Shown here one piece after another: positions 39,752 to 49,005 of a DNA stretch of 64,000 nt; position 1 is the stretch's first letter, and each line of letters opens with the position of its first letter. Both the position numbers and the translations under genes were made by a program. The DNA comes from Actinomadura luzonensis (GTDB taxonomy: Bacteria > Actinomycetota > Actinomycetes > Streptosporangiales > Streptosporangiaceae). The stretch lies in contig NZ_JAKRKC020000001.1 of assembly GCF_022664455.2 (NCBI RefSeq), positions 4,531,001 to 4,595,000 of the forward strand, read 5' to 3'. The notes under the pieces were generated by a model. That model was not told where the DNA came from, ran no database searches, and saw only the letters and a list, made by a program, of their open reading frames with translations.

Positions 39752-41290
39752 CTACCCGCGGTGGGCCTCGTAGCGCAGCGTGCGGGAGACGCCGACCCGC
39801 ACCGTCGTGCCGGGCGCGATGGTGACCGGCTCGTTCGGCGGGATGTCGTAGAAGTTGGGGTCGCCCGGCGGCTGGATCTGGGTGCCGTTGACCGAGCCGA
39901 GGTCGACCAGGTTGACGTCCCAGCCGTCGAGCGCCACCCGCAGGTGCCGGCGCGAGACCGAGCCGTCGGGGCTGGTGACCTTGGCCGGGCGGGCGGTGCC
40001 GCCGGCGACCTCCGGGGCCCGCTCGGGGTCGCGGCCGAGCAGGTAGTCGGTCTCCAGCGGCAGCGCGGTGCCGTCGTCGAGGATGAGCACGCCGAGCGAG
40101 GGGCGCGGGCCCTTGTAGGGGACGAGGGTGCGCTGCACCAGCGCGATGCCGCACACCGCGCAGTAGGGGACGCGGGGGTCGTTGAAGTGGTCGTTCTTGC
40201 AGTCGACCCCGTAGACCAGCGGCCGGTCGCCCTGCTCCTGCTGCTGCTCCTGCTGGGGCGGCGGCTGCTGCTGGCCCGGGTGGTCGAAGGGGTCGGGCTG
40301 GCCGAACGGGGACGGCTGGTCGCCGAAGTGGTCGGGCGCGCCGAGGTGCTGCGGGGCCTGCTGGTCGGGCAGGCCGTTGCCGGAGGGCGGCTGCTCGTCG
40401 TAGGACGGGTACTGCTGCGGCTCGGGCGGCGACGGCGGCTGCTCCTGCGGCTGGTGGTAGGGCGCCTGGTCCTGCGGGGAGCCGTACGGGGAGTGGTGCT
40501 CCTGCCCGGGGAACGGCTGGTCCTGCGGGGTGTGGTAGGGCTGGTCGAGCGCCGCGGGGACGGGCTGCGGGCCCGAGGGCGGGCTCGGCGCCGCCGGCGG
40601 CTGGTCGGCCAGCGGGTACGGCGGCCGCTCCACCGGCTGCTGCTGCGGCCGCTCGGCGGGCGGCGGGATGAGGTCGGCCTCGATGTGGAAGGCCGTGGCC
40701 GGCATCTCGCTGGTGAGCGGCCGGGACGGGGCGGGGGCGGCCGGCCGCTCGTCCCGCTGCGCGGCGGGTTGAGCGGCGGGTTGGGCCGAGGGCTGCGCGA
40801 CGGGCCGGTCGGCGGACTGGTCGGTGAGGTCGCTGACGAGGCCGCCGCCGTGCACCACGCCGCCGTCGAAGCGCACGGCCGGGTGCGGGACGCCGGCGCC
40901 GGGCAGGCTCAGCTCGACCCGTTCGACCGTGCCGGTGACGAGCCGGTCGGCCCAGGTGAGCGAGTCGCTGCCGGACAGCCGCGTCTCGCCGGCCGAGGTG
41001 ACGACGCTCGCCGAGGCGGGCCCGCTGACCAGGACGGCGACGCCGCCGGTGACGGGGCCGGCGACCGCGCAGGCGGCCGGGTCGCCCGCCATGTTGGCGG
41101 CGAGGACCTGCGCGGCGCGGCGGGCCAGGGCGCGGCCGTCGCCGCCGGAGGCCGCGGTCTCGCGCAGCGCGTCGAGCAGGCCGTCGGCGGTGGCCTCGCC
41201 CGGGTCGCACACCAGCAGCAGCCCGCCCAGGTAGGCGACGAGTCCATTTCCAGGAAGCGGACGCACCACTGCGAAGCCTTGGCCGGTCAT
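39752..41290 (-). CDS. FHA-domain protein with Pro/Gln-rich linker
   Basis: 512 residues. The N-terminal globular region (about 1-140; GFAVVRPLPGNGLVAYLGG, LARRAAQVLAANMAGDP) resembles the phosphatase-like domains of actinobacterial signalling proteins but has no clear active site. A 200-residue Pro/Gln/Asp-rich disordered linker follows, then a zinc-ribbon-like CKNDHFNDPRVPYCAVC segment (about 363-380) and a C-terminal FHA domain (about 400-505) with DGSVSRRHLRV and LVDLGSVNGTQI, the phosphothreonine-binding signature. It should recognise Ser/Thr-kinase-phosphorylated partners; no kinase is adjacent. ATG 41290 with GAGGAGGG upstream. Confidence 0.9.
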   Translation of the reverse strand: MTGQGFAVVRPLPGNGLVAYLGGLLLVCDPGEATADGLLDALRETAASGGDGRALARRAAQVLAANMAGDPAACAVAGPVTGGVAVLVSGPASASVVTSAGETRLSGSDSLTWADRLVTGTVERVELSLPGAGVPHPAVRFDGGVVHGGGLVSDLTDQSADRPVAQPSAQPAAQPAAQRDERPAAPAPSRPLTSEMPATAFHIEADLIPPPAERPQQQPVERPPYPLADQPPAAPSPPSGPQPVPAALDQPYHTPQDQPFPGQEHHSPYGSPQDQAPYHQPQEQPPSPPEPQQYPSYDEQPPSGNGLPDQQAPQHLGAPDHFGDQPSPFGQPDPFDHPGQQQPPPQQEQQQEQGDRPLVYGVDCKNDHFNDPRVPYCAVCGIALVQRTLVPYKGPRPSLGVLILDDGTALPLETDYLLGRDPERAPEVAGGTARPAKVTSPDGSVSRRHLRVALDGWDVNLVDLGSVNGTQIQPPGDPNFYDIPPNEPVTIAPGTTVRVGVSRTLRYEAHRG

Positions 41291-41630
41291 GCGTCCCTCC
41301 TCATGACGACCGTGCTGCGCTCATAGGTGCCCTCGCTGCGCTCGGTCACTCAACTCTCCTCCCCGGAAGCCGGCGATGTTACGGCACCCGCACTGCCGTG
41401 CTGGCCACCAGCCATACGCATACCCAGACGACGGAGCCGTGCCGCGGCCCCGTCGTCTCGATTCGGTGAACCGGTGGACCGCAACAAACCCCTTAACTGT
41501 GCAAGTTTGGCCAAACAGCACACTATCGGCCAGTCATCGCATCTCAGAAATCGCCCGGGTCCGTTCCGGACACCGGAAACCGCTGGACACGACCCTATCC
41601 GGGGGCCGCCGGTTAAACGAGTGGGACAAA
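41291..41630. other. Intergenic region with hairpin
   Basis: 340 bp between the FHA gene and the M50 protease gene, both on the minus strand. No gene. The relatively AT-rich part near 41480-41545 is a probable FHA promoter zone. Confidence 0.5.
41426..41458. terminator. Long hairpin between M50 protease and FHA genes
   Basis: AGACGACGGAGCC (41426-41438) faces GGCCCCGTCGTCT (41446-41458) with one mismatch around a 7-nt loop. It lies about 170 bp beyond the M50 stop codon, so it may end that transcript or sit in the FHA leader; the role is not settled. Confidence 0.45.
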
Positions 41631-42767
41631 TCAGACGCCGCTGAACACCCGGTTCACATCGGCCGTGGACAGCACTCCGTACACCTCTCCGCCCGGCTCG
41701 ACGAGCAGGTACTCGCTGCCCGGAGCCTGGCGCATGGCGTCGATGAGCGGCTCGCCCGACAGGTCGGCGGCCAGCACCATGGCCGGGTCGAGGGTCTTGG
41801 CCAGCGAGGCGGCGTCGACCCAGGGACGGCGGTGCTCGGGGGTGGCCTGCACGGCCGCCTCGCTGACGATCGCCGTCGGCCGGCCGTCGTGGCCGACCAC
41901 CACGATCGCGCCCGCGTGCCGCTCGCCCGCCTGCCGCAGCGCCTCCGACAACGGCGTGTCGCCGGTCACCGGCACCGCCCTGCGGGCCAGGGCCCGGGCG
42001 CTGACCTTGGGCATGCGGGCGCGGATGCGGGCCACGCGCAGCGACTGCGAGGCGCCCATCCAGATGAACGAGGCCAGCACCAGGGGCCACACCACGTCGG
42101 CCAGGTCGGCGTCACCGCCGCCGCGCAGCACCATCGCGATCGGGACGGCGGCCAGCAGCACCGCCAGCACCCGGCCGCCCCAGGCGGCGACGACCGTGCC
42201 GGAGCCGGGGTCGCCGGCCAGCTTCCACACCCCGGCGCGCAGCATCCGGCCGCCGTCCAGCGGCAGGCCGGGCAGCAGGTTGAACACGCCGACGATGAGG
42301 TTGGCGAACCACAGCTGCAGCACCAGCACCTCGACGATGCCGCCGTTGTTGATGGCGTACTCGTCGGCCAGCCAGCCGACGCCCGCCAGGCCCAGCGACA
42401 GCGCGGGCCCGGCCGCGGCCACCAGGAACTCCTTGCCGGGCGTCGGCGGCTCCTTCTCGATCTCCGAGACGCCGCCCAGCAGGTAGAGGGTGATGCGGCG
42501 CACCGGCAGGCCGTACGCCTTGGCGAGGACGCTGTGCGCCAGCTCGTGCAGCAGCACCGACACGTAGAGCAGCACCGCGAAGAGGAACGCGACCCCGTAG
42601 GCGGCCGGGCCGGACAGGTGCGGCAGGATGCCCGCGAAGTAGGGGCCGAACATGACGGTGATGAACCCCGCCACGAGGAACCACGTCCACGAGACGTAGA
42701 CGGGGATGCCGAACAGCCTCCCCATCGGGACGCCGGAGAACTCCTGCCGGGGGCTCTGCTCGCTCAC
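41631..42767 (-). CDS. Site-2-type (M50) zinc metalloprotease with CBS domains
   Basis: 378 residues. Intramembrane protease with about six membrane helices; zinc motif HELAHS in LHELAHSVLAKAYGLP and third ligand in NLLPGLPLDGGRMLRAG. A CBS-domain pair (about 245-378; VPVTGDTPLSEALRQAGERH, SEYLLVEPGGEVYGVLSTAD) follows in the cytoplasm and may bind adenine nucleotides to control the protease, as in the SpoIVFB/Rip3 group. Typical substrates are membrane-bound regulators such as anti-sigma factors. GTG 42767 preceded by GAGGAG. No substrate candidate is adjacent. Confidence 0.93.
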   Translation of the reverse strand: MSEQSPRQEFSGVPMGRLFGIPVYVSWTWFLVAGFITVMFGPYFAGILPHLSGPAAYGVAFLFAVLLYVSVLLHELAHSVLAKAYGLPVRRITLYLLGGVSEIEKEPPTPGKEFLVAAAGPALSLGLAGVGWLADEYAINNGGIVEVLVLQLWFANLIVGVFNLLPGLPLDGGRMLRAGVWKLAGDPGSGTVVAAWGGRVLAVLLAAVPIAMVLRGGGDADLADVVWPLVLASFIWMGASQSLRVARIRARMPKVSARALARRAVPVTGDTPLSEALRQAGERHAGAIVVVGHDGRPTAIVSEAAVQATPEHRRPWVDAASLAKTLDPAMVLAADLSGEPLIDAMRQAPGSEYLLVEPGGEVYGVLSTADVNRVFSGV

Positions 42768-42904
42768 CGCACTCCTCGTACGTGTTACCCGGCGGGTCCG
42801 CAGGCGGGCGGGCCCCGGCGGTGTATCGGTCTCGCTGCCTCGATGCTACGCGCCGCGACGGCCGCCATCGTCGCGGCGGGGGCCGAACTGTCGGGGCCGT
42901 GACC

Positions 42905-42910
42905 TAGAGT
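42905..42910 (+). promoter_or_regulatory. Leaderless -10 box for RecB-like gene
   Basis: TAGAGT, exactly 6 nt, then ATG 42917; no ribosome-binding site. Confidence 0.55.
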
Positions 42911-42916
42911 GCGTGC

Positions 42917-43777
42917 ATGACGCTGACCGAGCCGGTGATCATCGGAGCTCTCTCCCCCTCCCGGGCGGGCGATTTCATGACCTGCCCGCTGCTCTACCGC
43001 TTCCGGGTGATCGACCAGCTCCCCGAGCGGCCCTCCCCCGCGGCGGTGCGCGGCACGGTGGTCCACGCGGTGCTGGAGCGGCTCTACGACCTGCCGGCCC
43101 CGCGCCGCTCGGTGGCGGCGGCCCTGGAGCTCCTGGAGCCGCAGTGGGAGCGGCTGCTGAGCGACGACCCGCAGTACGCCGAGATGTTCGACGGCGAGCA
43201 GGAGCAGGCCGAGTGGCTGGCGCAGGCGCGCGGCATGCTGGAGCGCTACTTCACCCTGGAGGACCCGACCCGGCTGGAGCCGGCCGAGCGCGAGCTGTAC
43301 GTGGAGGCGGTGCTCGACGGCGGGCTGATGCTGCGCGGCTACGTCGACCGGCTCGACGTGGCGCCCACCGGCGAGATCCGGGTGGTCGACTACAAGACCG
43401 GCAGCGCGCCGGGGCCCGACTTCGAGGCCAAGGCGCTGTTCCAGATGAAGTTCTACGCGCTGGTGCTGTGGCGGCTGCGCGGCCGGGTGCCGCGGCTGCT
43501 GCAGCTGGTCTACCTGGGCGGGCAGGGCGAGGTGCTGCGGTACGCGCCCGACGAGGCCGACCTGCTGGCCACCGAGCGCAAGGTGATGGCGCTGTGGACG
43601 GCGATCGAGCGGTCGATGGAGAGCGGCGAGTGGCGGGCCCGGCGCAGCCGGCTGTGCGACTGGTGCGACCACCAGGCGCTGTGCCCGGAGTTCGGCGGCA
43701 CCCCTCCCCCGGTGCCCGACCGGCAGCCGGGCGACACGGTCCGCAGCAACCGCCGCGCCGCGACCGACGAGCTGTAG
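42917..43777 (+). CDS. RecB-family exonuclease (PD-(D/E)XK, Fe-S type)
   Basis: 286 residues, a stand-alone nuclease domain of the RecB/AddB family, predicted to cut single-stranded DNA during repair. Nuclease motifs: VRGTVVHAVLERLYD, GYVDRLDV (catalytic Asp) and IRVVDYKTG (D-x-K). Cysteines in MTCPLLYRF near the N-terminus and in CDWCDHQALCPEF near the C-terminus match the four-Cys Fe-S arrangement that ties the ends of such nucleases together. The mycobacterial equivalent (Rv2119) is also close to trmI. ATG 42917 has a -10-like TAGAGT 6 nt upstream, so the mRNA is probably leaderless. Divergent from the M50 gene. Confidence 0.92.
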   Translation: MTLTEPVIIGALSPSRAGDFMTCPLLYRFRVIDQLPERPSPAAVRGTVVHAVLERLYDLPAPRRSVAAALELLEPQWERLLSDDPQYAEMFDGEQEQAEWLAQARGMLERYFTLEDPTRLEPAERELYVEAVLDGGLMLRGYVDRLDVAPTGEIRVVDYKTGSAPGPDFEAKALFQMKFYALVLWRLRGRVPRLLQLVYLGGQGEVLRYAPDEADLLATERKVMALWTAIERSMESGEWRARRSRLCDWCDHQALCPEFGGTPPPVPDRQPGDTVRSNRRAATDEL

Positions 43778-43927
43778 CGGCCGCCGCCGGGCAGGGCGGG
43801 GCGTCGCAAGGGTCCCCTCGCCATCGGGCGTCGCGGGGTGCCGTCGCCACCGAGCGGCGCGGGGGTCGCGTCGCGGCGAAGGGTTCGCGGTGGTTCCCGA
43901 GCGCGGTCGGAACGGCACCGGCCGTAA

Positions 43928-43943
43928 TCCTCCCAGGGGAGGA
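43928..43943. promoter_or_regulatory. Perfect 16-bp dyad upstream of the two-component operon
   Basis: TCCTCCC-AG-GGGAGGA. It is centred about 43 bp before the predicted transcription start at 43978, the normal position of an activator that contacts RNA polymerase at a weak -35. Probable site for the neighbouring NarL-type response regulator. Confidence 0.6.
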
Positions 43944-43965
43944 GGATGGGGCGGGCGGCCGGTCC

Positions 43966-43971
43966 TACAGT
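43966..43971 (+). promoter_or_regulatory. Leaderless -10 box for histidine kinase gene
   Basis: TACAGT, exactly 6 nt, then GTG 43978; no good -35, consistent with activation through the dyad at 43928-43943. Confidence 0.55.
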
Positions 43972-43977
43972 GAAGCG

Positions 43978-45150
43978 GTGCGCATCGACCGGACAAGGCT
44001 CCACGACACGGCTCTGGCCGGGGTGGTGGCCGCGGCCTCGGTGACGCTGCTCGCGCTCTACGACCCCCTGTGGCCGCCGGTCGCGGGGTTGCGCCCGGCC
44101 GACGGCGCCGGGTTCGCGCTGGCGGCCGCGGCCGCCGTGCCCGTCGCCTGGCGGCGCGGCCGGCCGCTGGCGGCGCTGTGCGCGGCCCTCGTCCCCGAGA
44201 CGCTGCTGGCGGTGGCCGGGTACGGCGCGGGCGTGCCGGGCCTGGCCGGGCTGGTGCTGCTGTACTCGGTGGCCTCGCACCGGGGGCTGGCGATGGCGCT
44301 CGGCGCGCTGCTGGTGTCGATGTCGGCCTACGCCTGCGGCGCGCTGGCCGGCCCGGTGCGGGTGACGGCGTGGACCGATCACGTGGTGGTCGCCGTCGTC
44401 CTGACCGCGGTGTGGGGCGCGGGGCGGAGCCTGCGGCTGCGGCGGGCGTACCTGGAGGAGCTGAAGGACCGGGCGGCGCGGCTGGAGCGGGCGCACGCGG
44501 CCGACACGCGGGCGGCGCGGGCCGAGGAGCGCTCGCGGATCGCGCGCGAGCTGCACGACGTGGTCGCCCACCACGTCAGCGTGATGATCGTGCAGGCCGC
44601 GGCGGCGCGCCGGGTGCTGGCCTCCGACCCGGAGCTGGCGGGCGAGGCGCTGTCGGCGATCGAGCACACCGGGCGTACCGCGATGGCGGAGATGCGCACG
44701 ATCGTGGGCGTGCTGCGCGCCGACGCGCGGGCCGAGCTGGGCCCGCAGCCGGGGGTGCACGACCTGCCGGCGCTGGTGGAGCAGATGCGCGAGGCGGGGC
44801 TGCCGGTCCTGCTGCGGGTGGAGGGCGAGCCGCGGCCGCTGCCCGCCGGGGTCGATCTGGCGGCGTACCGGCTGGTGCAGGAGGGGCTGACCAACAGCCT
44901 GCGGCACGCGGGCCCGGGCGCGGCGGCGGTGGTGACGGTGCGGCACCGGCCGTGCGAGCTGGACGTGCGCGTGGAGGACGACGGGACAGGAGGGACGGGA
45001 CCGTCCACCTCGCCCGCCACCGGGCAGGGGCACGGTTTGGTGGGCATTCGCGAACGAGTGGCACTCTATGGTGGAATCCTGAGCATCGGTCCGCGACCGG
45101 GGGGCGGTTTCGAGGTGCGGGCGAGGTTCCCGTTGAAGGACGGCCAATGA
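43978..45150 (+). CDS. Sensor histidine kinase (NarL/DesK type)
   Basis: 390 residues. N-terminal region with about five membrane helices and no large external domain (about 10-150), then the dimerisation/phosphoacceptor segment RSRIARELHDVVAHHVSVM with His193, and an HATPase_c domain (VQEGLTNSLRHAGP; GHGLVGIRERVALYGG). Lack of an external domain suggests it senses membrane state or a membrane-borne antibiotic. GTG 43978 is likely leaderless. Its stop overlaps the response-regulator start as ATGA, so the pair is translationally coupled. Confidence 0.94.
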   Translation: MRIDRTRLHDTALAGVVAAASVTLLALYDPLWPPVAGLRPADGAGFALAAAAAVPVAWRRGRPLAALCAALVPETLLAVAGYGAGVPGLAGLVLLYSVASHRGLAMALGALLVSMSAYACGALAGPVRVTAWTDHVVVAVVLTAVWGAGRSLRLRRAYLEELKDRAARLERAHAADTRAARAEERSRIARELHDVVAHHVSVMIVQAAAARRVLASDPELAGEALSAIEHTGRTAMAEMRTIVGVLRADARAELGPQPGVHDLPALVEQMREAGLPVLLRVEGEPRPLPAGVDLAAYRLVQEGLTNSLRHAGPGAAAVVTVRHRPCELDVRVEDDGTGGTGPSTSPATGQGHGLVGIRERVALYGGILSIGPRPGGGFEVRARFPLKDGQ

Positions 45151-45830
45151 CGATCAGAGTGCTGCTGGTGGACGACCAGCCGCTGCTGCGCACGGGATTC
45201 CGCCTGATCCTTGAGGCCGAGCCCGACATCACCGTGGTGGGGCAGGCGGGCGACGGCAAGGACGCGATGGAGCAGACGCGGGCGCTGTTGCCCGACGTGG
45301 TGCTCATGGACATCCGCATGCCGGGGGTCGACGGCATCGAGGCGACGCGGCGCATCGTGCGGGAGGCGGCGCCGGCGGCGCACGTGCCGAAGGTGCTGGT
45401 GCTGACGACGTTCGACCTCGACGAGTACATCGTGGAGGCGCTGCGCTCGGGCGCGTCGGGGTTCCTGCTGAAGGACGTGCCGCCGGACGAGCTGGTGCAG
45501 GCCATCCGGGTGGTGGCGGCGGGCGAGGCGATCGTCGCGCCGAGCGTCACCCGGCGGCTGCTGGACCGGTTCGCGACGCGGCTGCCGTCGGCGTACGAGC
45601 AGGCCGCCCCGGCCCGGCTCGACCGGCTGACCGAGCGCGAGCTGGAGGTGCTGCGGCTGATCGCCAAGGGCATGTCCAACGCCGAGATCGCCGCGAAGCT
45701 GGTGGTCAGCGAGACGACGGTCAAGACGCACGTCGGCAACGTGCTGACCAAGCTGGGCCTGCGCGACCGCGTGCAGGCGGTGGTGCTGGCCTACGAGACG
45801 GGCCTGATCACGCCGGGCGCCCTTTCGTAG
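45147..45830 (+). CDS. Response regulator, NarL/LuxR family
   Basis: 227 residues. Receiver domain with acidic pocket LVDDQ (D9-D10), phosphoacceptor Asp55 in VVLMDIRMPG and conserved Lys109 (FLLKDV). C-terminal LuxR-type HTH (about 160-225: LTERELEVLRLIAKGMSNAE; SETTVKTHVGNVLTKLGLRD). Cognate partner of the overlapping kinase. The dyad at 43928-43943, centred near -43 of this operon, is the likely binding site, implying positive autoregulation. The stop codon is embedded in a terminator hairpin (45812-45840). No transporter target is adjacent on the same strand. Confidence 0.95.
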   Translation: MTIRVLLVDDQPLLRTGFRLILEAEPDITVVGQAGDGKDAMEQTRALLPDVVLMDIRMPGVDGIEATRRIVREAAPAAHVPKVLVLTTFDLDEYIVEALRSGASGFLLKDVPPDELVQAIRVVAAGEAIVAPSVTRRLLDRFATRLPSAYEQAAPARLDRLTERELEVLRLIAKGMSNAEIAAKLVVSETTVKTHVGNVLTKLGLRDRVQAVVLAYETGLITPGALS

Positions 45831-45840
45831 GGCGCCCGGC
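45812..45840. terminator. Convergent terminator for two-component and dpp operons
   Basis: GCCGGGCGCCC (45812-45822), loop TTTCGTA, GGGCGCCCGGC (45830-45840): perfect 11-bp stem that includes the response-regulator stop codon and lies 7 bp after the dppF stop codon on the other strand. Confidence 0.8.
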
Positions 45841-45847
45841 GGGCCGG

Positions 45848-46888
45848 TCAGTCCTGGCCGGCGGCGGGCGCGGCCGCGGCCGGGGTCTGGGGGGCGTTCT
45901 CGGGGAAGTGGCAGGCGACGCGGTGACCGCCGGCCAGCTCCTCCAGCGGCGGCTCGACCGTCTTGCAGATCTCCTGCGCCTTCCAGCAGCGGGTGTGGAA
46001 GCGGCAGGCGGGCGGCGGGTTGAGCGGGCTCGGCACGTCGCCGGTCAGCCGGATGCGCTCGCGCCCCTTGCGCGCCTTGGGGTCGGGCACGGGCACGGCC
46101 GACAGCAGGGCGTTGGTGTAGGGGTGCATGGGCGAGCTGTAGAGCCGCTTGCGGTCGGCGATCTCGACGATCTTGCCGAGGTACATGACCGCGACCCGGT
46201 CGCTGATGTGGCGCACCACCGACAGGTCGTGGGCGATGACGACGTAGGTGAGGTCCAGCTCGTTCTGCAGGTCCTCCAGCAGGTTGACGACCTGGGCCTG
46301 GATGGAGACGTCGAGCGCGGAGACCGGCTCGTCGGCGATGATGAGCTTGGGCTTGAGCGCGAGAGTGCGGGCGATGCCGATGCGCTGGCGCTGGCCGCCG
46401 GAGAACTCGTGCGGGTAGCGGTTGTAGTGCTCGGGGTTGAGCCCGACCAGCGACAGGATGTCCTGGACGGCCTTCTTGACGCCGTGCTCGGTGTGCACGC
46501 CCTGGATGCGGAACGGCGCGCCGACGATGGCGCCCACGGTGTGGCGGGGGTTCAGCGACGAGTACGGGTCCTGGAAGATCATCTGCATGTCGCGCCGGAG
46601 CGGCCGGAGCCGGCCCTGGCTCATGTGCGTGATGTCCTGGCCCTCGAAGACGACCTTGCCGGCGGTGGGCTCCAGCAGGCGGGTGACCAGGCGGCCGGTC
46701 GTGGACTTGCCGCAGCCCGACTCGCCCACCAGGCCGAGGGTCTCGCCCTTGAAGACGTCGAAGCTGATGCCGTCCACCGCCTTGACCGCGCCGACCTGCC
46801 TCTTCATCAGGCCCTTGGTCACCGGGAAGTGCTTCTCCATGTCCTGCACGGAAAGAAGCGGCTCACTGCCGTAGTTCGGCTCGCTCAC
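45848..46888 (-). CDS. dppF: Di/oligopeptide ABC transporter ATPase DppF
   Basis: 346 residues. Cytoplasmic ATPase of a peptide importer. Walker [14 protein letters not shown], signature [14 protein letters not shown], Walker [13 protein letters not shown], and the C-terminal oligopeptide/Fe-S-type motif with cysteines ([14 protein letters not shown]) that is diagnostic of DppD/F. GTG 46888 overlaps the dppD stop as GTGA. Last gene of dppC-A-B-D-F, ending at the shared terminator. Pairs with DppD as an ATPase heterodimer. Confidence 0.95.
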   Translation of the reverse strand: MSEPNYGSEPLLSVQDMEKHFPVTKGLMKRQVGAVKAVDGISFDVFKGETLGLVGESGCGKSTTGRLVTRLLEPTAGKVVFEGQDITHMSQGRLRPLRRDMQMIFQDPYSSLNPRHTVGAIVGAPFRIQGVHTEHGVKKAVQDILSLVGLNPEHYNRYPHEFSGGQRQRIGIARTLALKPKLIIADEPVSALDVSIQAQVVNLLEDLQNELDLTYVVIAHDLSVVRHISDRVAVMYLGKIVEIADRKRLYSSPMHPYTNALLSAVPVPDPKARKGRERIRLTGDVPSPLNPPPACRFHTRCWKAQEICKTVEPPLEELAGGHRVACHFPENAPQTPAAAAPAAGQD

Positions 46889-47910
46889 TGGATCTCCAGC
46901 ACTGGCTTGATCTCGTTCTCCCACAGGCTGCGCCGCTCGTCCCTGCTCATGTGACAGCGCACCAGGTGGCCGCCCTCGGTCTCGGTGAGGGCGGGGACCT
47001 CGGTGTCGGCCTTGCCGCCGGTGCGCTCGGCGTACGGGCAGCGCGGGTGGAAGGCGCAGCCGGGGGGCACGTTGATGAGCGACGGCGGCGAGCCCTTGAT
47101 GGGCAGCAGCCGCTCGGTGGGCTCGCGGTCGAGGCGGGGCATGGAGCCCAGCAGGCCCCAGGTGTAGGGGTGCTCGGGGCGGTAGAAAATGCTGTCGGCC
47201 GGGCCGTACTCGACGCATTTGCCCGCGTACATGACGAGGATGTCGTCGGACAGCTCGGCCACCACGCCCAGGTCGTGGGTGATGATGATGAGCGCGGAGT
47301 TGAACTCGCGCTGCAGGTCGACCATGAGATCGAGGATCTGGGCCTGGACGGTGACGTCGAGCGCCGTGGTGGGCTCGTCGGCGATGAGCAGCTCGGGGTC
47401 GCACGACAGCGCCATGGCGATCATGGCGCGCTGGCGCATGCCGCCGGAGAACTCGTGCGGGTAGCTGTCGACGCGGCGGGCCGGCTCGGGGATGCCCACG
47501 CGGCCCAGCATGTCGATCGCGTGCTTGCGGGCGACCTGCTTGCTGACGTCGTGGTGGATGCGGTAAGCCTCGACGATCTGGTGGCCGACCGTGTAGTAGG
47601 GGTGCATCGACGACAGCGGATCCTGGAAGATCATCGCCATCTTCTTGCCGCGCAGGCCGCGCACGTGCTCGGCGGAGGCGCCGATCAGCTCCTCGCCGTC
47701 CAGCCAGATCTCGCCGGACAGCCGGGCGCGGCCGCCCTTGTGCAGGCCGAGAATGCCGAGGCTGGTCACGCTCTTGCCGGAGCCGGACTCGCCCACGATG
47801 CCGAGGGTCTTGCCGCGCTCCAGGCCGAACGACAGCCCGTCGACGGACTTGACCAGCCCGTCGTCGGTCGGGAAGTGGATCTTCAGGTCCTTGACGTCAA
47901 GGAAGCTCAC
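46885..47910 (-). CDS. dppD: Di/oligopeptide ABC transporter ATPase DppD
   Basis: 341 residues. ATPase partner of DppF: Walker [13 protein letters not shown], signature [15 protein letters not shown], Walker [13 protein letters not shown], and C-terminal [15 protein letters not shown] cysteine region typical of peptide-transporter ATPases. GTG 47910 overlaps the dppB stop codon by 4 bp (GTGA), and its own stop overlaps dppF in the same way, so the three are translationally coupled. GTG starts throughout this operon suggest matched low initiation rates. Confidence 0.95.
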   Translation of the reverse strand: MSFLDVKDLKIHFPTDDGLVKSVDGLSFGLERGKTLGIVGESGSGKSVTSLGILGLHKGGRARLSGEIWLDGEELIGASAEHVRGLRGKKMAMIFQDPLSSMHPYYTVGHQIVEAYRIHHDVSKQVARKHAIDMLGRVGIPEPARRVDSYPHEFSGGMRQRAMIAMALSCDPELLIADEPTTALDVTVQAQILDLMVDLQREFNSALIIITHDLGVVAELSDDILVMYAGKCVEYGPADSIFYRPEHPYTWGLLGSMPRLDREPTERLLPIKGSPPSLINVPPGCAFHPRCPYAERTGGKADTEVPALTETEGGHLVRCHMSRDERRSLWENEIKPVLEIQ

Positions 47911-48920
47911 GACAACCTCACCCTCGGGTCGACCACGGCGTAGAGCAGGTCGACGACCAGGCTCGCGACCACCACGAACAGCGCGGCGACCAGCACGACG
48001 CCCATGACCTGCGGCAGGTCCTGGTTCCTGATGGCCAGGATCGCGTACTGGCCGAGCCCCGGCAGAGTATAGGTGGTCTCGGTGAGGATGGCGCCGCCGA
48101 TGAGCAGGCCGAAGTCGATGCCGAACAGCGTCAGGATCGGCGTCAGCGCGGCGCGCAGGCCGTGCTTGACGACGACCTCGCGCTCCTTCAGGCCCTTGGC
48201 CCGGGCGGTGCGGATGTAGTCCTCGCCCATCGTCTCCAGCATGCCCGCCCTGGTGAGCCGCGCGTAGGTGGCGGCGAACAGGAACGCCAGCGTGATCCAC
48301 GGCAGCAGCAGGTCGTAGGCCCACTGCGCGGGGTTCTGCAGCAGCGGCGTGTACGCGCCGCCGGGCGGCGTCCAGCCGAGGCCGTAGCTGAAGACGACCA
48401 GCGAGATCATGCCGGTGAAGAAGATGGGCAGCGACACGCCGGCCAGCGCGGTGCCCATGGACAGCCGGTCGAAGAAGCTGCCCCGGCGCAGCGCCGACAG
48501 CACGCCGATGCTCACCCCGCCCAGCACCCACAGGATCGCGGCGCCGATGGCCAGGGAGAAGGTGACCGGCATGCGGTCGACCAGGTCCGGCCAGACGGGC
48601 TGCCCGCTGATGAAGGAGTAGCCGAAGCAGGGCGCGGGGCACTGCTCGACCCCGGCGCCGTAGTCGTACTGGGCGCCGGCGAAGATGCCCTTGACGAACC
48701 TGCCGTACTGCACGACCACGGGGTCGTAGAAGCCGAGCCGCTCGGCGACCAGGTGGACCGTCTCGGGGGTCGCCGCGCGCCCGACGTAGCGCGAGGCGAG
48801 GGCCTCGGGGGTCGCCCCGGCCCACTGCGGCACGACGAAGAAGATGCCGAAGGTGACCATGCTGATCACGATGAGCATCGCGAGCGCGCCGATCAGACGC
48901 CTGATGATGTATGTGAGCAC
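47907..48920 (-). CDS. dppB: Di/oligopeptide ABC transporter permease DppB
   Basis: 337 residues, about six membrane helices. The BPD_transp_1 domain carries the coupling-helix signature RTARAKGLKEREVVVKHGLRAAL, which contacts the ATPases, and LPGLGQYAILAIRNQDLPQV near the C-terminus. The long external loop after helix 1 contains two cysteines (EQCPAPCFG) and Tyr/Gly residues, more than in enteric DppB. GTG 48920. Lies 86 bp after dppA and overlaps dppD. Confidence 0.94.
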   Translation of the reverse strand: MLTYIIRRLIGALAMLIVISMVTFGIFFVVPQWAGATPEALASRYVGRAATPETVHLVAERLGFYDPVVVQYGRFVKGIFAGAQYDYGAGVEQCPAPCFGYSFISGQPVWPDLVDRMPVTFSLAIGAAILWVLGGVSIGVLSALRRGSFFDRLSMGTALAGVSLPIFFTGMISLVVFSYGLGWTPPGGAYTPLLQNPAQWAYDLLLPWITLAFLFAATYARLTRAGMLETMGEDYIRTARAKGLKEREVVVKHGLRAALTPILTLFGIDFGLLIGGAILTETTYTLPGLGQYAILAIRNQDLPQVMGVVLVAALFVVVASLVVDLLYAVVDPRVRLS

Positions 48921-49005
48921 CGCTGCCGGCCGAGTGGCCGGCCCGCCGCCGGGCCGGCCACTCCTGCCTTCACCTGCCTTCGCTAGATCCCCGAACCTCG
49001 CCTGG

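Noticed and set aside
44070-45147. Alternative long Gly/Arg/Ala frame over the histidine kinase
   Set aside because: The kinase frame holds the H-box and ATPase motifs; the other frame is an out-of-frame shadow that merges with the response regulator only by chance.
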